From Micropruina glycogenica (GTDB lineage: Bacteria; Actinomycetota; Actinomycetes; Propionibacteriales; Propionibacteriaceae): a stretch of 64,000 nt of DNA. The translations under genes and the position numbers were made by a program. A model generated the notes under the pieces. The model was not told where the DNA came from. It was given only the letters and a program-made list of their open reading frames with translations, and ran no database searches. The stretch's first letter is position 1. Every line of letters starts with the position of its first letter. This document shows positions 17,665 through 26,120 of the stretch, piece by piece. The stretch lies in NCBI RefSeq assembly GCF_039524395.1, contig NZ_BAAAGO010000032.1. One strand, given 5' to 3'.

Positions 17665-19080
17665 TCAGTATCGGTACGACTCGGCCTTGAAGGGGCCCTC
17701 GGCGTCAACGCCCAGGTATTCGGCCTGCTCCGGCGACAGCGTGGTCAGCTTGGCCCCCAGCGCGTCCAGGTGCAGCCGGGCGACCTCTTCGTCCAACTCC
17801 TTGGGCAGCGTGTAGACGCCCACCGGATACTGCTCGGGCTTGGTGTACAGCTCGATCTGGGCCAGCACCTGGTTGGTGAACGAGTTGCTCATCACGAAGC
17901 TCGGGTGCCCGGTGGCGTTGCCGAGGTTCAGCAGCCGGCCCTCGCTGAGCACGAGAATCGAGTGGCCGTCGGCGAAGGTCCAGCGGTCGACCTGCGGCTT
18001 GATCACGGTGCGCTGCACGCCCGGGTACGCTTCCAGCCCGGCCATGTCGATCTCGTTGTCGAAGTGCCCGATGTTGCCCACGATCGCCAGGTGCTTCATC
18101 TTCGCCATCTGGTCGGCGGTCACCACGTCGCGGTTGCCGGTGCAGGTGATCACGATGTCGGCCACGTTCAGCACGTCGTCGAGCACCGCGACCTGGTAGC
18201 CGTCCATGGCCGCCTGCAGCGCGCAGATCGGGTCGATCTCGGTGACGATCACCCGCGCGCCCTGCCCGGCCAGAGCCTCGGCGGCACCCTTGCCCACGTC
18301 GCCGTAGCCGCACACCACGGCGGTCTTGCCGCCGATCAGCACATCGGTGCCGCGGTTGATGCCGTCGATCAGCGAGTGCCTGATGCCGTACTTGTTGTCG
18401 AACTTGCTCTTGGTGACAGAGTCGTTGACGTTGATGGCGGGGAACAGCAGCGCCCCCTGTTTGGCCATCTCGTACAGCCGGTGCACGCCGGTGGTGGTCT
18501 CTTCGGTGACGCCCAGCAGCGAGTTCGAGATGCCCACCCAGTCGAGGCTCGAGTCGCGCAGTTGTTGCAGCACCACGCCGTACTCGGTCGAATCGGACGC
18601 CGCGGTGGCCGGCACCACACCCGCCTTGGCGAACTCGACACCCTTGTGCACCAGCAGCGTGGCGTCGCCGCCGTCGTCCAGAATCATGTTGGGCTTGCGG
18701 TCGCCCCAGTCGAGGATCTGCTCGGTGCAGGCCCAGTACTCGCCCAGCGTCTCGCCCTTCCAGGCGAACACCGGCACGCCCTGAGGGTCGTCGGGGGTGC
18801 CGTCGGGGCCCACCACGATCGCGGCGGCGGCATGGTCTTGGGTGGAGAAGATGTTGCACGACGCCCAGCGCACCTCGGCGCCCAGCGCCACCAGGGTTTC
18901 GATCAGCACCGCCGTCTGCACGGTCATGTGCAGTGACCCGGCGATGCGCGCACCGGCCAGCGGCTTGGAGTCGCCGTAGCGCTCGCGCATGGCCATCAGG
19001 CCGGGCATCTCGTGTTCGGCCAGAGCGATCTCTTTGCGCCCGAAGTCGGCCAGGTTCAGGTCAGCAACGCGGTAATCCAC
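17665..19080 (-). CDS. ahcY: adenosylhomocysteinase
   Basis: AhcY hydrolyses S-adenosylhomocysteine to adenosine and homocysteine, removing the product inhibitor of methylases. The 471-residue product shows GSLHMTVQTAVLIETL, SCNIFSTQDHAAAAI, ILDDGGDAT, the catalytic Lys/Asp segment INVNDSVTKSKFDN, the NAD-binding GYGDVGKGAAEALAGQGARV, GNIGHFDNEIDM and the C-terminal DGPFKAESYRY-type end. Length is that of the NAD-dependent bacterial form with the insert. The start is a GTG at 19080, with 127 bp to the divergent pntAA. I saw no SAH riboswitch in that gap. Confidence 0.97.
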   Translation of the reverse strand: MDYRVADLNLADFGRKEIALAEHEMPGLMAMRERYGDSKPLAGARIAGSLHMTVQTAVLIETLVALGAEVRWASCNIFSTQDHAAAAIVVGPDGTPDDPQGVPVFAWKGETLGEYWACTEQILDWGDRKPNMILDDGGDATLLVHKGVEFAKAGVVPATAASDSTEYGVVLQQLRDSSLDWVGISNSLLGVTEETTTGVHRLYEMAKQGALLFPAINVNDSVTKSKFDNKYGIRHSLIDGINRGTDVLIGGKTAVVCGYGDVGKGAAEALAGQGARVIVTEIDPICALQAAMDGYQVAVLDDVLNVADIVITCTGNRDVVTADQMAKMKHLAIVGNIGHFDNEIDMAGLEAYPGVQRTVIKPQVDRWTFADGHSILVLSEGRLLNLGNATGHPSFVMSNSFTNQVLAQIELYTKPEQYPVGVYTLPKELDEEVARLHLDALGAKLTTLSPEQAEYLGVDAEGPFKAESYRY

Positions 19081-19207
19081 CGCAGCAGCCTAATCGGTCG
19101 CGTGCATCGCTTCGTCCACGCCTGCCAATCGGCCAGTCCACCTGACAAGGCGGCCTCGGCGGGGTTGGATGGACGAGACAGTCAGTCATGAAAGAGAGAG
19201 CGGGTTC

Positions 19208-20332
19208 ATGAGCTTCGTGCTCGGCATTCCGGCCGGCGCCGATCCAGCCGAACGGCGCACCCCGATCGTGCCCGATGTGGCCACCAAACTGCGGGCGCTG
19301 GGTGCCTCGCTGCTGATTCAGCGGGGCGCCACCGCGAAGGCTCATATCACCGAGCACGACCTGGGCGAGGTCACGTTCGTCGACACCACAAAAGAGGTGA
19401 TGGCCGGCTCTGACGTGGTGTGGACGATCGGGCCGCCGACGGCCGAGGCCATCGCGGCGCTGCGGCCCGGCACAACCCTGATCGGCACCCTGGCCCCCTA
19501 CGCGGACGCCGACCGGGTGCGCGCCCTGGCGGCGGGCGGGGTGAACGCGTTCGCCATGGAGCTGCTCCCCCGCATCTCACGCGCCCAGTCGATGGACATT
19601 CTGTCGTCGCAGGGCGCCGCGGCCGGTTACCAGTGCGCGTTGATCGCGGCTGCCCGGGCGCCCAAGTTCTTTCCGATGCTCACCTACGCGGCCGGCACCG
19701 TGCGGCCGGCGCGGGTGCTGGTGATCGGCGCCGGCGTGGCCGGTCTGCAGGCCATTGCGACCGCCAAGCGGCTGGGTGCGATCGTCGAGGGGTACGACGT
19801 GCGTCCAGAGACCCGTGAGCAGATCGAGTCGCTGGGCGCCAAGTTCGTCGACACCGGCGTCAGCGCGGTCGGCGAGGGCGGCTACGCCCGTGAACTCACC
19901 GAGGCCGAGAAGGGTGCGCAAGAGGCCAAACTGGGCAAGGCGATCGCCCAGTGCGACGTGCTGATCACCACCGCCGCCGTTCCGGGCAAGAAGGCGCCGC
20001 AGATCGTCAGCGAAATGATGGTGAACGCCATGCGCCGGGGTGCCGTGGTGGTCGACATGGCCGCCGAACAGGGCGGCAACGTGTTCGGCACCGTGGCGGG
20101 CAGCGAGGTGCGGGTGGGCCCCGCCCATGTGGTTGGGCCGGTGAACCTGCCCAGCCGAATGCCGGTGCACGCCTCAGAGATGATCGCCAAGAACCTGCTG
20201 AACTTCGTGACCCCGATGGTGGTCGACGGCGCGATCAGAATCGACACCTCCGACGAGGTGGTCGCGGGCACCGCACTCACCCTCGACGGGGCTGCCGTGC
20301 ACCCGCAGGTGAAACAGGTGCTGGGCTTGTGA
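19208..20332 (+). CDS. pntAA: NAD(P) transhydrogenase subunit alpha, part 1 (domain I)
   Basis: First of three genes for the proton-translocating membrane transhydrogenase, which exchanges hydride between NADH and NADP+ using the proton gradient. The 374-residue domain I binds NAD(H): KLRALGASLLIQRG, RISRAQSMDILSSQGAAAGYQ, the Rossmann GAGVAGLQAIATAKRLGAIV, TTAAVPGKKAP and the DMAAEQGGN region are conserved. I chose the ATG at 19208 because it aligns with the family N-terminus and AGAGAGCGGG lies upstream. The split alpha subunit (AA plus AB) is the normal actinobacterial arrangement. It is divergent from ahcY. Confidence 0.95.
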   Translation: MSFVLGIPAGADPAERRTPIVPDVATKLRALGASLLIQRGATAKAHITEHDLGEVTFVDTTKEVMAGSDVVWTIGPPTAEAIAALRPGTTLIGTLAPYADADRVRALAAGGVNAFAMELLPRISRAQSMDILSSQGAAAGYQCALIAAARAPKFFPMLTYAAGTVRPARVLVIGAGVAGLQAIATAKRLGAIVEGYDVRPETREQIESLGAKFVDTGVSAVGEGGYARELTEAEKGAQEAKLGKAIAQCDVLITTAAVPGKKAPQIVSEMMVNAMRRGAVVVDMAAEQGGNVFGTVAGSEVRVGPAHVVGPVNLPSRMPVHASEMIAKNLLNFVTPMVVDGAIRIDTSDEVVAGTALTLDGAAVHPQVKQVLGL

Positions 20333-20360
20333 CTAGCGGTTTGACTAGGAGAATCGTGCG

Positions 20361-20672
20361 ATGACCGACGTGTTGTACCTCTACATCTTCATGCTGGCGG
20401 CCTTCACCGGCTACGAGGTGATCTCGCGGGTGCCGGTGATTCTGCACACGCCGCTGATGTCGGGGTCGAACTTCATTCACGGCGTGGTGCTGGTGGGCGC
20501 CATGTACGCGCTGGGCCACGCCACCACCCCGCTGCAGATCGCGCTCGGCTTTCTGGCCGTGCTGCTCGGCGCAGCCAACGCCGCCGGCGGCTACGTGGTC
20601 ACCGAACGCATGCTGGCCATGTTCGCGCCGAAGACGAAGAAGAAACTTCCCGCCGGCGAGCAGGGGGCCTGA
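20361..20672 (+). CDS. pntAB: NAD(P) transhydrogenase subunit alpha, part 2 (membrane domain)
   Basis: A 103-residue membrane protein with three to four helices. LYIFMLAAFTGYEVISRVPVILHTPLMSGSNFIHGVVLVGAM is the hallmark of the C-terminal part of the alpha subunit, which forms part of the proton channel (domain II). It lies 28 bp after pntAA, with TAGGAGA before the ATG, and 5 bp before pntB. Complete in length. Confidence 0.94.
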   Translation: MTDVLYLYIFMLAAFTGYEVISRVPVILHTPLMSGSNFIHGVVLVGAMYALGHATTPLQIALGFLAVLLGAANAAGGYVVTERMLAMFAPKTKKKLPAGEQGA

Positions 20673-20677
20673 GCGCG

Positions 20678-22057
20678 ATGCAATGGATCGTCGACGGGGT
20701 CTACCTCGCGGTGGCGGTGCTGTTCATCGTCGGCCTGAAGGCCATGTCGTCGCCGGCGAAGGCCCGGCGCGGCATCACCTGGGCGGGCGTCGGCATGGTG
20801 CTGGCCACGCTGGTCACGTTTCTGGTGCCCGACATGCAGAACATGGCGCTGATCGTGGTGGCGATCGTGCTGGGCGGCGGTGTGGCGTGGTGGGCCGGCC
20901 GGGTGGTCAAGATGACCGACATGCCGCAGATGGTCGCCATCTACAACGGCATGGGTGGCGGCGCGGCGGCGCTGATCGCCGCGGTCGAGTTCGCCCGTGG
21001 TGAGGTACACGGCCCGGTGGTCGCCACGTTGGCCGTGCTGGGCTCGCTGATCGGCTCGGTGGCGTTCAGCGGTTCGGTGATCGCCTTTCTGAAGCTGCAG
21101 GGCATCATGAACAAGGCGTTCCGGCTACCCGCACAGAACCTGGTGAACATCGCCCTGGGCGTGGCGGCGATCGGGCTCGGAGCCTGGATCGTCACCTCGT
21201 CGGTGGGCGCCGGTACCGCCAACGCCTGGCTGCTCGTGCTGTTCTTCGTGCTGGCGCTGGTGCTGGGCGCGGTGCTGACCAGCCCGATCGGCGGCGCCGA
21301 CATGCCCGTGGTGATCTCGCTGCTCAACGCGTTCACCGGCCTGGCGGTCGGCTTCGAGGGTTACGTGCTGGGCAACCCGACGCTGATCATCGCGGGCATC
21401 GTCGTGGGCGCGTCCGGCACCCTGCTCACCCAACTGATGGCCAAGGCCATGAACCGGCCGATTCTGAACGTGCTGTTCACCCCGATCACCGGCGAGGCGC
21501 AGGCCGGCGGGGCCATCGAGGGCCGCATGAAAGAGATGAGCGCCACCGACGCCGCCGCCCTGATGCGCTACTCCGAGAAGGTGATCGTCATTCCCGGCTA
21601 CGGCATGGCCGTCGCCGGCGCACAGCACAAGGTGTGGGAAATGGCGAAGCTGCTCGAAGACGAGGGCGTCGAGGTGAAGTTCGCGATCCATCCGGTGGCC
21701 GGGCGCATGCCCGGGCACATGAACGTGCTGCTGGCCGAGGCCGGCGTTCCGTACGAGAAGATCTTCGATCTCGACGAGATCAACGCCGAATTTCCGCAGA
21801 CCGACGTGGCCCTGGTGATCGGCGCCAACGACGTGGTGAACCCGGTCGCCCGCACCGACAAGTCGTCCCCCATCTATGGCATGCCGATTCTGGACGCCGA
21901 CAAGGCCCGCAACTGCATCGTGATCAAGCGCGGACGTGGCGCGGGCTACTCGGGCATCGAGAACGCCCTGTTCTACGCCGACAACACCTCGATGTTGTAC
22001 GGCAGCGCGCAGCAGGCGGTGGCCGACGTCATCGCCCAGCTCAAAGAACTGGGCTGA
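20678..22057 (+). CDS. pntB: NAD(P) transhydrogenase subunit beta
   Basis: A 459-residue protein with about nine N-terminal helices (rest of domain II), including SGSVIAFLKLQG and the polar GGADMPVVISLLNAFTGLA segment of the proton path. The C-terminal NADP-binding domain III has GYGMAVAGAQHKVWEM, HPVAGRMPGHMNVLLAEA, IGANDVVNPVAR, GMPILD, KRGRGAGYSGIENALFY. All signature motifs are intact, so with pntAA and pntAB the enzyme should work. It is the likely NADPH source replacing the decayed sthA. Confidence 0.96.
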   Translation: MQWIVDGVYLAVAVLFIVGLKAMSSPAKARRGITWAGVGMVLATLVTFLVPDMQNMALIVVAIVLGGGVAWWAGRVVKMTDMPQMVAIYNGMGGGAAALIAAVEFARGEVHGPVVATLAVLGSLIGSVAFSGSVIAFLKLQGIMNKAFRLPAQNLVNIALGVAAIGLGAWIVTSSVGAGTANAWLLVLFFVLALVLGAVLTSPIGGADMPVVISLLNAFTGLAVGFEGYVLGNPTLIIAGIVVGASGTLLTQLMAKAMNRPILNVLFTPITGEAQAGGAIEGRMKEMSATDAAALMRYSEKVIVIPGYGMAVAGAQHKVWEMAKLLEDEGVEVKFAIHPVAGRMPGHMNVLLAEAGVPYEKIFDLDEINAEFPQTDVALVIGANDVVNPVARTDKSSPIYGMPILDADKARNCIVIKRGRGAGYSGIENALFYADNTSMLYGSAQQAVADVIAQLKELG

Positions 22058-22072
22058 GCCGCCGAGCAGGTC

Positions 22073-22813
22073 TCAGCTGGGCATTTCGGTGAATTCGGTG
22101 GGTGCCTTGATGGTCACCGGCTCGTTGAACTTGCTCATCGTGGCCTCGGTGGTGATCTTGCCCATCTCGGTGACGGCCTTGAGCATGCGGCCCTCGCTGT
22201 CGAGCCACGCGTCGTAGGTCATCGTCTTGGCGGCGCTGGCGCTGGCCATAGAGCCACCGATCTTCTCCAGGTTCATGGTGACCCGGTAGTGGTCGGCCGG
22301 GGTGCCGCTCACGTCTTCGCTGCCGACCAGCACGATCTTCTCGAACGCGTCCTTGTTGTTGGTGAGCACGCTCATCTGATCGCCGCTGGAGCCGCTCATC
22401 GAACTGGCGGCCCCGGCCGGCATCTTCACCCAGCCGTCACCCATCATGCCCTTCACGAAGTAGTCACCGCCCACGACGATCATCTCGACGGGCTTGCCGG
22501 CGATGGTCATGGTCAGGTGCTGGTTGGGCGGGGTCACGCCGGCGTCGATGTCGCCGGTGGTGGTGAGCTTGCCCTCACCCGCGCCGCTCACCGTCATCTC
22601 GACGTGGTAGGTCTTCATCGACGCCATACCGGCGCTGACCTTGGCCAGAAAGTCGTCGACGCTCACCTCTGAGCCGGCAGCGGGGGCCGACGCGGGGGCC
22701 GACGCGGGCGCGGACTGGCCGGCGGACTGGCCGGCAGAGGGCGCGGGCGACGAACAGCCGGCGAAGGCGAGCAGAGCGATGGTGGCGGCGGCGAGGGCGG
22801 GCTTGACGAACAC
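22073..22813 (-). CDS. LppX/LprAFG-like lipoprotein
   Basis: A 246-residue lipoprotein. The signal peptide ends in LLAFAGC with the lipidated Cys at residue 20, followed by a low-complexity linker of Ser/Ala/Pro and GQSA repeats to about residue 47. The mature domain has MKTYHVEMTVSG, GDIDAG, MTIAGKPVEMIVVGGDYFVKGM, SGTPADHYRVTMNL and MTYDAWLDSEGRMLK, the layout of LppX/LprG half-barrel proteins that carry lipids across the envelope. Cargo is unknown. It ends 15 bp from the pntB stop codon, facing it. Confidence 0.82.
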   Translation of the reverse strand: MFVKPALAAATIALLAFAGCSSPAPSAGQSAGQSAPASAPASAPAAGSEVSVDDFLAKVSAGMASMKTYHVEMTVSGAGEGKLTTTGDIDAGVTPPNQHLTMTIAGKPVEMIVVGGDYFVKGMMGDGWVKMPAGAASSMSGSSGDQMSVLTNNKDAFEKIVLVGSEDVSGTPADHYRVTMNLEKIGGSMASASAAKTMTYDAWLDSEGRMLKAVTEMGKITTEATMSKFNEPVTIKAPTEFTEMPS

Positions 22814-23077
22814 GGGTGGCCTTTCGATGACGGGCGGAACTGGGCTGACCAGCCGAACCGGGGGTGACCGAGCGTCCGGTCAGTCTAGACGAATGCCGGT
22901 GTCGCGCCTGCAAGGGTGTAGCCGAGAGGGCTCGGAGGACTAGCATGAGAGCGCCCACCCCCGGTCGGCCTGAGCGCAGTCAGGCGGCCTTGGGCTTGAG
23001 CCCGTGTGGCACAGTGATGATTCGCGGCCGACGACGGCCAGCAGATGAGAGCAACACCTCGACGAGCGGAGGTACCG
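22814..23077. other. divergent promoter region
   Basis: 264 bp between the lipoprotein gene and the acetyltransferase gene. I see no coding sequence or clear inverted repeat; it should contain the promoters of both divergent genes. Confidence 0.4.
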
Positions 23078-23572
23078 ATGACGGAGCCCATTCAGGTGCG
23101 GCTGTGCACAGAGGACGACCTGCCGGCCCTCAGCCGACGAGAACCGCACCAGAATGCGCGCTACGCCCAAGGTCACTTCGATCGACAAGTCGACGGCGAT
23201 TATCTGTTCGCGCTCGCGGTGCGCGGCGACGACTATCTCGGCAGCAGCGTGCTCGACTGCCGCAGCGACAACCTGCTGCAGCCCGAACTCAAGAGCCTGT
23301 GGGTGTACCCCGAGTTCCGGCGCCACGGCGCGGCGCGGGCGCTGACCCGCTTTCTCGAAGACCAGGCCATCGACCTGGGTTTCGACGAGATCTTCTTGAG
23401 GGTCGATCCGCAGAACGAGGCGGCCATCCCGATGTACATCTCCCTCGACTACACCCCCACCGGCGACCACAAGCTCACCACGTACAACTACGTCGACGGG
23501 CTGGGCAACACCCACGCGCGCGAAGAGATGGACGCCATCTACCGCAAGTCGTTGCGCCTTCTGCGGCTGTAG
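23078..23572 (+). CDS. GNAT family N-acetyltransferase
   Basis: A 164-residue GNAT protein. I chose the ATG at 23078 because GGAGG lies 4 nt upstream. The domain shows RLCTEDDLPALSRRE, the strand DDYLGSSVLDCR, the acetyl-CoA motif WVYPEFRRHGAARALTRFLEDQA (R-R-x-G-x-A) at about residues 78-100, and INEAAIPMYISLDYTPTGDH-like motif B reading NEAAIPMYISLDY. The acceptor is unknown. It ends close to the convergent membrane-anchored hypothetical gene. Confidence 0.85.
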   Translation: MTEPIQVRLCTEDDLPALSRREPHQNARYAQGHFDRQVDGDYLFALAVRGDDYLGSSVLDCRSDNLLQPELKSLWVYPEFRRHGAARALTRFLEDQAIDLGFDEIFLRVDPQNEAAIPMYISLDYTPTGDHKLTTYNYVDGLGNTHAREEMDAIYRKSLRLLRL

Positions 23573-23581
23573 GAGCCGCGA

Positions 23582-24082
23582 TCAGTCGGCTTGATCGAGC
23601 CCAACGGCCAGCACGCTCACCCGGCCACGGTTCCAGTCGAGATCGAGCACCACGTTGCTGTGCTCGGTGTGATAGTTCGACACCCATACCTTCTGGGTGA
23701 TCGCGGTGGCTGCCAGATAGCCCAGATCGCCGACCTGGCGGCCCCGCACCTGCAGGGTGGTGCCGTCGGCGAAACAGATGCGGGCCAAGCCCCGAGCGGG
23801 CCCCGGACGCACCGCGCGCAGCGGCACGCTGCGGCGCGTCACGTTGCCCAGCCGGTGCAGCAGAATCTGCACCGGGGCGAGCCCGAAGTCCTGCTCGACC
23901 CGGCGACCGAGTTCGGCGAGCTCGAGGGCGTCCGGCTCGGTCAGCTCCAGCGGCGGCAGCGGGGCGAAGCGATCGAAGCGCGAGGCGTCCGCACGGCGCG
24001 ACGGGTCGGGTTTGCGGCGAAAGAACATGACGGTGGACGCCATGAGCGCACCCACGACGGCCAGGGCGACCAGCCACGTCAT
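23582..24082 (-). CDS. hypothetical membrane-anchored protein
   Basis: A 166-residue protein I do not recognise. One N-terminal transmembrane segment (residues 2-20, TWLVALAVVGALMASTVMF) is followed by FFRRKPD, consistent with a cytoplasmic domain. The soluble part includes a predicted strand-rich block, ARICFADGTTLQVRGRQVGDLGYLA, and ends VLDLDWNRGRVSVLAVGLDQ. The stop codon is 41 bp upstream of no obvious partner; ribF reads in the same direction on its other side and may be co-transcribed with it. Confidence 0.65.
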   Translation of the reverse strand: MTWLVALAVVGALMASTVMFFRRKPDPSRRADASRFDRFAPLPPLELTEPDALELAELGRRVEQDFGLAPVQILLHRLGNVTRRSVPLRAVRPGPARGLARICFADGTTLQVRGRQVGDLGYLAATAITQKVWVSNYHTEHSNVVLDLDWNRGRVSVLAVGLDQAD

Positions 24083-24123
24083 ACAGCAACTGTGCGCTTC
24101 CAGCGGGGTCGATGCAAGACCCC

Positions 24124-25047
24124 TCAGGACCCAAGAATCTCGTGGCAGCGGCGCACGTCGTCCCGCATCTGGACGATCAGCGAATCGATGCCCTCGAAGC
24201 GCACCTGACCGCGGATCCGGTCGACGAAGTCCACCGCGATCGGTGCCCCGTACAGTTCCAGGTCGGTACGGCCCAGCACATACGACTCCACCCTGCGCTC
24301 GAGGCCGTCGAAGGTGGGGTTGGTGCCCACCGAAACCGCCGCGGGCCAGGGCTCCGGTTCGGCCCCGGACGGCAGTGGTTCGCCGTGCGCACCGCGGCCG
24401 TCCAGACGGGTCAGCCAGCCCGCGTAGACCCCGTCGGCGGGACAGGCGAGCAGTTGCGGCACCGGCAGGTTGGCGGTCGGGAACCCGAGCTCGCGCCCGC
24501 GGTGGTCACCGTGCGCGACCAGCCCGCTGAACCGGAACGGGCGGCCCAGGTGCTTCGCGGCGTGCGCGACGTCGCCCTCGGCCAGCGCCTGTCGGATCAC
24601 CGTCGAGCAGGTCTCTTCGTCGCCGAACCGCACCAGCCGCAGGCCCTCGACCTCGAAGCGTCCCTGCCCCAGCTCGCGCAGGGTCTGGACGTTGCCGGCG
24701 GCCCGGTGACCGAACCGGAAGTTCTCGCCCACCACGATCAGCACTGGATGCAGCGGCAGCAGCACCTCGTCGACGAACTCGGCGGGGGTGTGGGTGGCGA
24801 ACTCGGGGGTGAAGTGGATCACCTCCACACGGTCGGCACCGGCCTGCTGGAGCAACTCGATGCGCTGGTCCAGCCCGGTGAGCAGCATCGGCCCGAGCGC
24901 AGGACGCAGCACGCTGATCGGGTGCGGCCAGAACGTGACCACCACCAGCGGCAGGTCCGGCCGACGGGCGTGCGCCTCGGCAAGCACTTCGACGTGACCC
25001 GGGTGCACGCCATCGAAGTTGCCGATGACCACCACGGTTTCGCTCAC
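24124..25047 (-). CDS. ribF: bifunctional riboflavin kinase / FAD synthetase
   Basis: RibF phosphorylates riboflavin to FMN and adenylylates FMN to FAD. The 307-residue product has the N-terminal nucleotidyltransferase domain (VVVIGNFDGVHPGHVEVL, VVTFWPHP, VVGENFRFGHRAAGNVQTL) and the C-terminal kinase domain (GRELGFPTANLPV, DGVYAGWL, SVGTNPTFDG, VESYVLG, LYGAPIAVDFVDRIRGQVRFEGIDSLIVQM). Both are complete. GGTGATC precedes the GTG start at 25047. It sits downstream of truB, its usual actinobacterial partner, but separated by a permease and an aldo/keto reductase. Confidence 0.95.
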   Translation of the reverse strand: MSETVVVIGNFDGVHPGHVEVLAEAHARRPDLPLVVVTFWPHPISVLRPALGPMLLTGLDQRIELLQQAGADRVEVIHFTPEFATHTPAEFVDEVLLPLHPVLIVVGENFRFGHRAAGNVQTLRELGQGRFEVEGLRLVRFGDEETCSTVIRQALAEGDVAHAAKHLGRPFRFSGLVAHGDHRGRELGFPTANLPVPQLLACPADGVYAGWLTRLDGRGAHGEPLPSGAEPEPWPAAVSVGTNPTFDGLERRVESYVLGRTDLELYGAPIAVDFVDRIRGQVRFEGIDSLIVQMRDDVRRCHEILGS

Positions 25048-25109
25048 GGTGGATCACCTTAGTCGGTTCGCGAGGACGGCCCATCGCCACGGAGTGGTTG
25101 GATGGGTGC

Positions 25110-26120
25110 ATGGAGTTTCGCTACTTGGGCAACTCGGGGTTGAAGATCTCCGAGATCACGTACGGCAACTGGCTCACGCACGGGTCGCAGGTCGAGAACG
25201 AGGCCGCGCTGGCCTGCGTGCGGGCCGCGCTCGATGCCGGCATCACCACCTTCGACACCGCCGACGTCTACGCCAACACCAAAGCCGAGAGCGTGCTCGG
25301 CGAGGCGTTGGCCGGCGAGCGCCGCGAGTCGCTCGAGATCATGACCAAGGTCTACTTTCCGACCGGCCCGAAGGGCCCTAACGACACCGGCCTGTCGCGC
25401 AAGCACATTCTCGAGTCGATCAACGGCTCCCTGAGTCGGCTCGGCACCGACTACGTGGACGTGTACCAGGCCCACCGCTTCGACGTGGAGACCCCGCTGG
25501 AAGAGACCATGCAGGCCTTCGCCGACGTCGTGCGGCAAGGCAAGGCGCTCTACATCGGCGTCAGCGAGTGGACCGCCGATCAGCTGCGCGAGGGCCATGC
25601 CCTGGCAAAGGAGCTGGGCGTTCAGCTGATTTCGAACCAGCCGCAGTACTCGATGCTGTGGCGGGTGATCGAACCCGAGGTGGTGCCCACCAGCAAGGAA
25701 CTGGGCATCTCGCAGGTGGTCTGGTCGCCGGTCGCGCAGGGCATTCTCACCGGCAAGTACCTGCCGGGCGAGCCGCCGCCCGCGGGTTCGCGTGCCACCG
25801 ACGACAAGGGCGGCGCGAACATGATCGGCCAGTTCATGAACGACGATCTGCTGGCGCGGGTGCAGAACCTGAAGCCGATCGCGTCCGATCTCGACCTGAC
25901 CATGGCGCAGCTCGCGGTGGCCTGGGTGCTGGCCAACGACAACGTGGCCTGCGCGATCGTCGGCGCCTCCCGACCCGAGCAGGTGACGGCCAACGCGGCG
26001 GCCTCCGGCGTCGAACTGTCGGCGGACGTGTTGCAGGCCATCGACGACGCGCTGGGCGACGTCGTGGTGAGCGACCCCGGCTACACGGCGCAGGGCATGC
26101 CTAAACATCGGCTCAGTTGA
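25110..26120 (+). CDS. aldo/keto reductase (voltage-gated K+ channel beta-subunit-like group)
   Basis: A 336-residue AKR with the TIM-barrel catalytic tetrad visible as Asp49, Tyr54 (FDTADVYAN), Lys80 (MTKVYF) and His122 (YQAHRF). NQPQYSMLWRVIEPEV, WSPVAQGILTGKY and AIVGASRPEQV form the NADPH-binding part. MEFRYLGNSGLKISEITYGNW is the typical N-terminus, so I start at the ATG at 25110 rather than the one four codons earlier. It reduces aldehydes or ketones with NADPH; substrate unknown. Divergent from ribF by 62 bp and overlapping the end of the convergent permease by 8 bp. Confidence 0.9.
   Translation: MEFRYLGNSGLKISEITYGNWLTHGSQVENEAALACVRAALDAGITTFDTADVYANTKAESVLGEALAGERRESLEIMTKVYFPTGPKGPNDTGLSRKHILESINGSLSRLGTDYVDVYQAHRFDVETPLEETMQAFADVVRQGKALYIGVSEWTADQLREGHALAKELGVQLISNQPQYSMLWRVIEPEVVPTSKELGISQVVWSPVAQGILTGKYLPGEPPPAGSRATDDKGGANMIGQFMNDDLLARVQNLKPIASDLDLTMAQLAVAWVLANDNVACAIVGASRPEQVTANAAASGVELSADVLQAIDDALGDVVVSDPGYTAQGMPKHRLS

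Noticed and set aside
19081..19207. SAH riboswitch ahead of ahcY
   Set aside because: I looked for the conserved core in the reverse strand and did not find it; the gap is short and divergent with pntAA.
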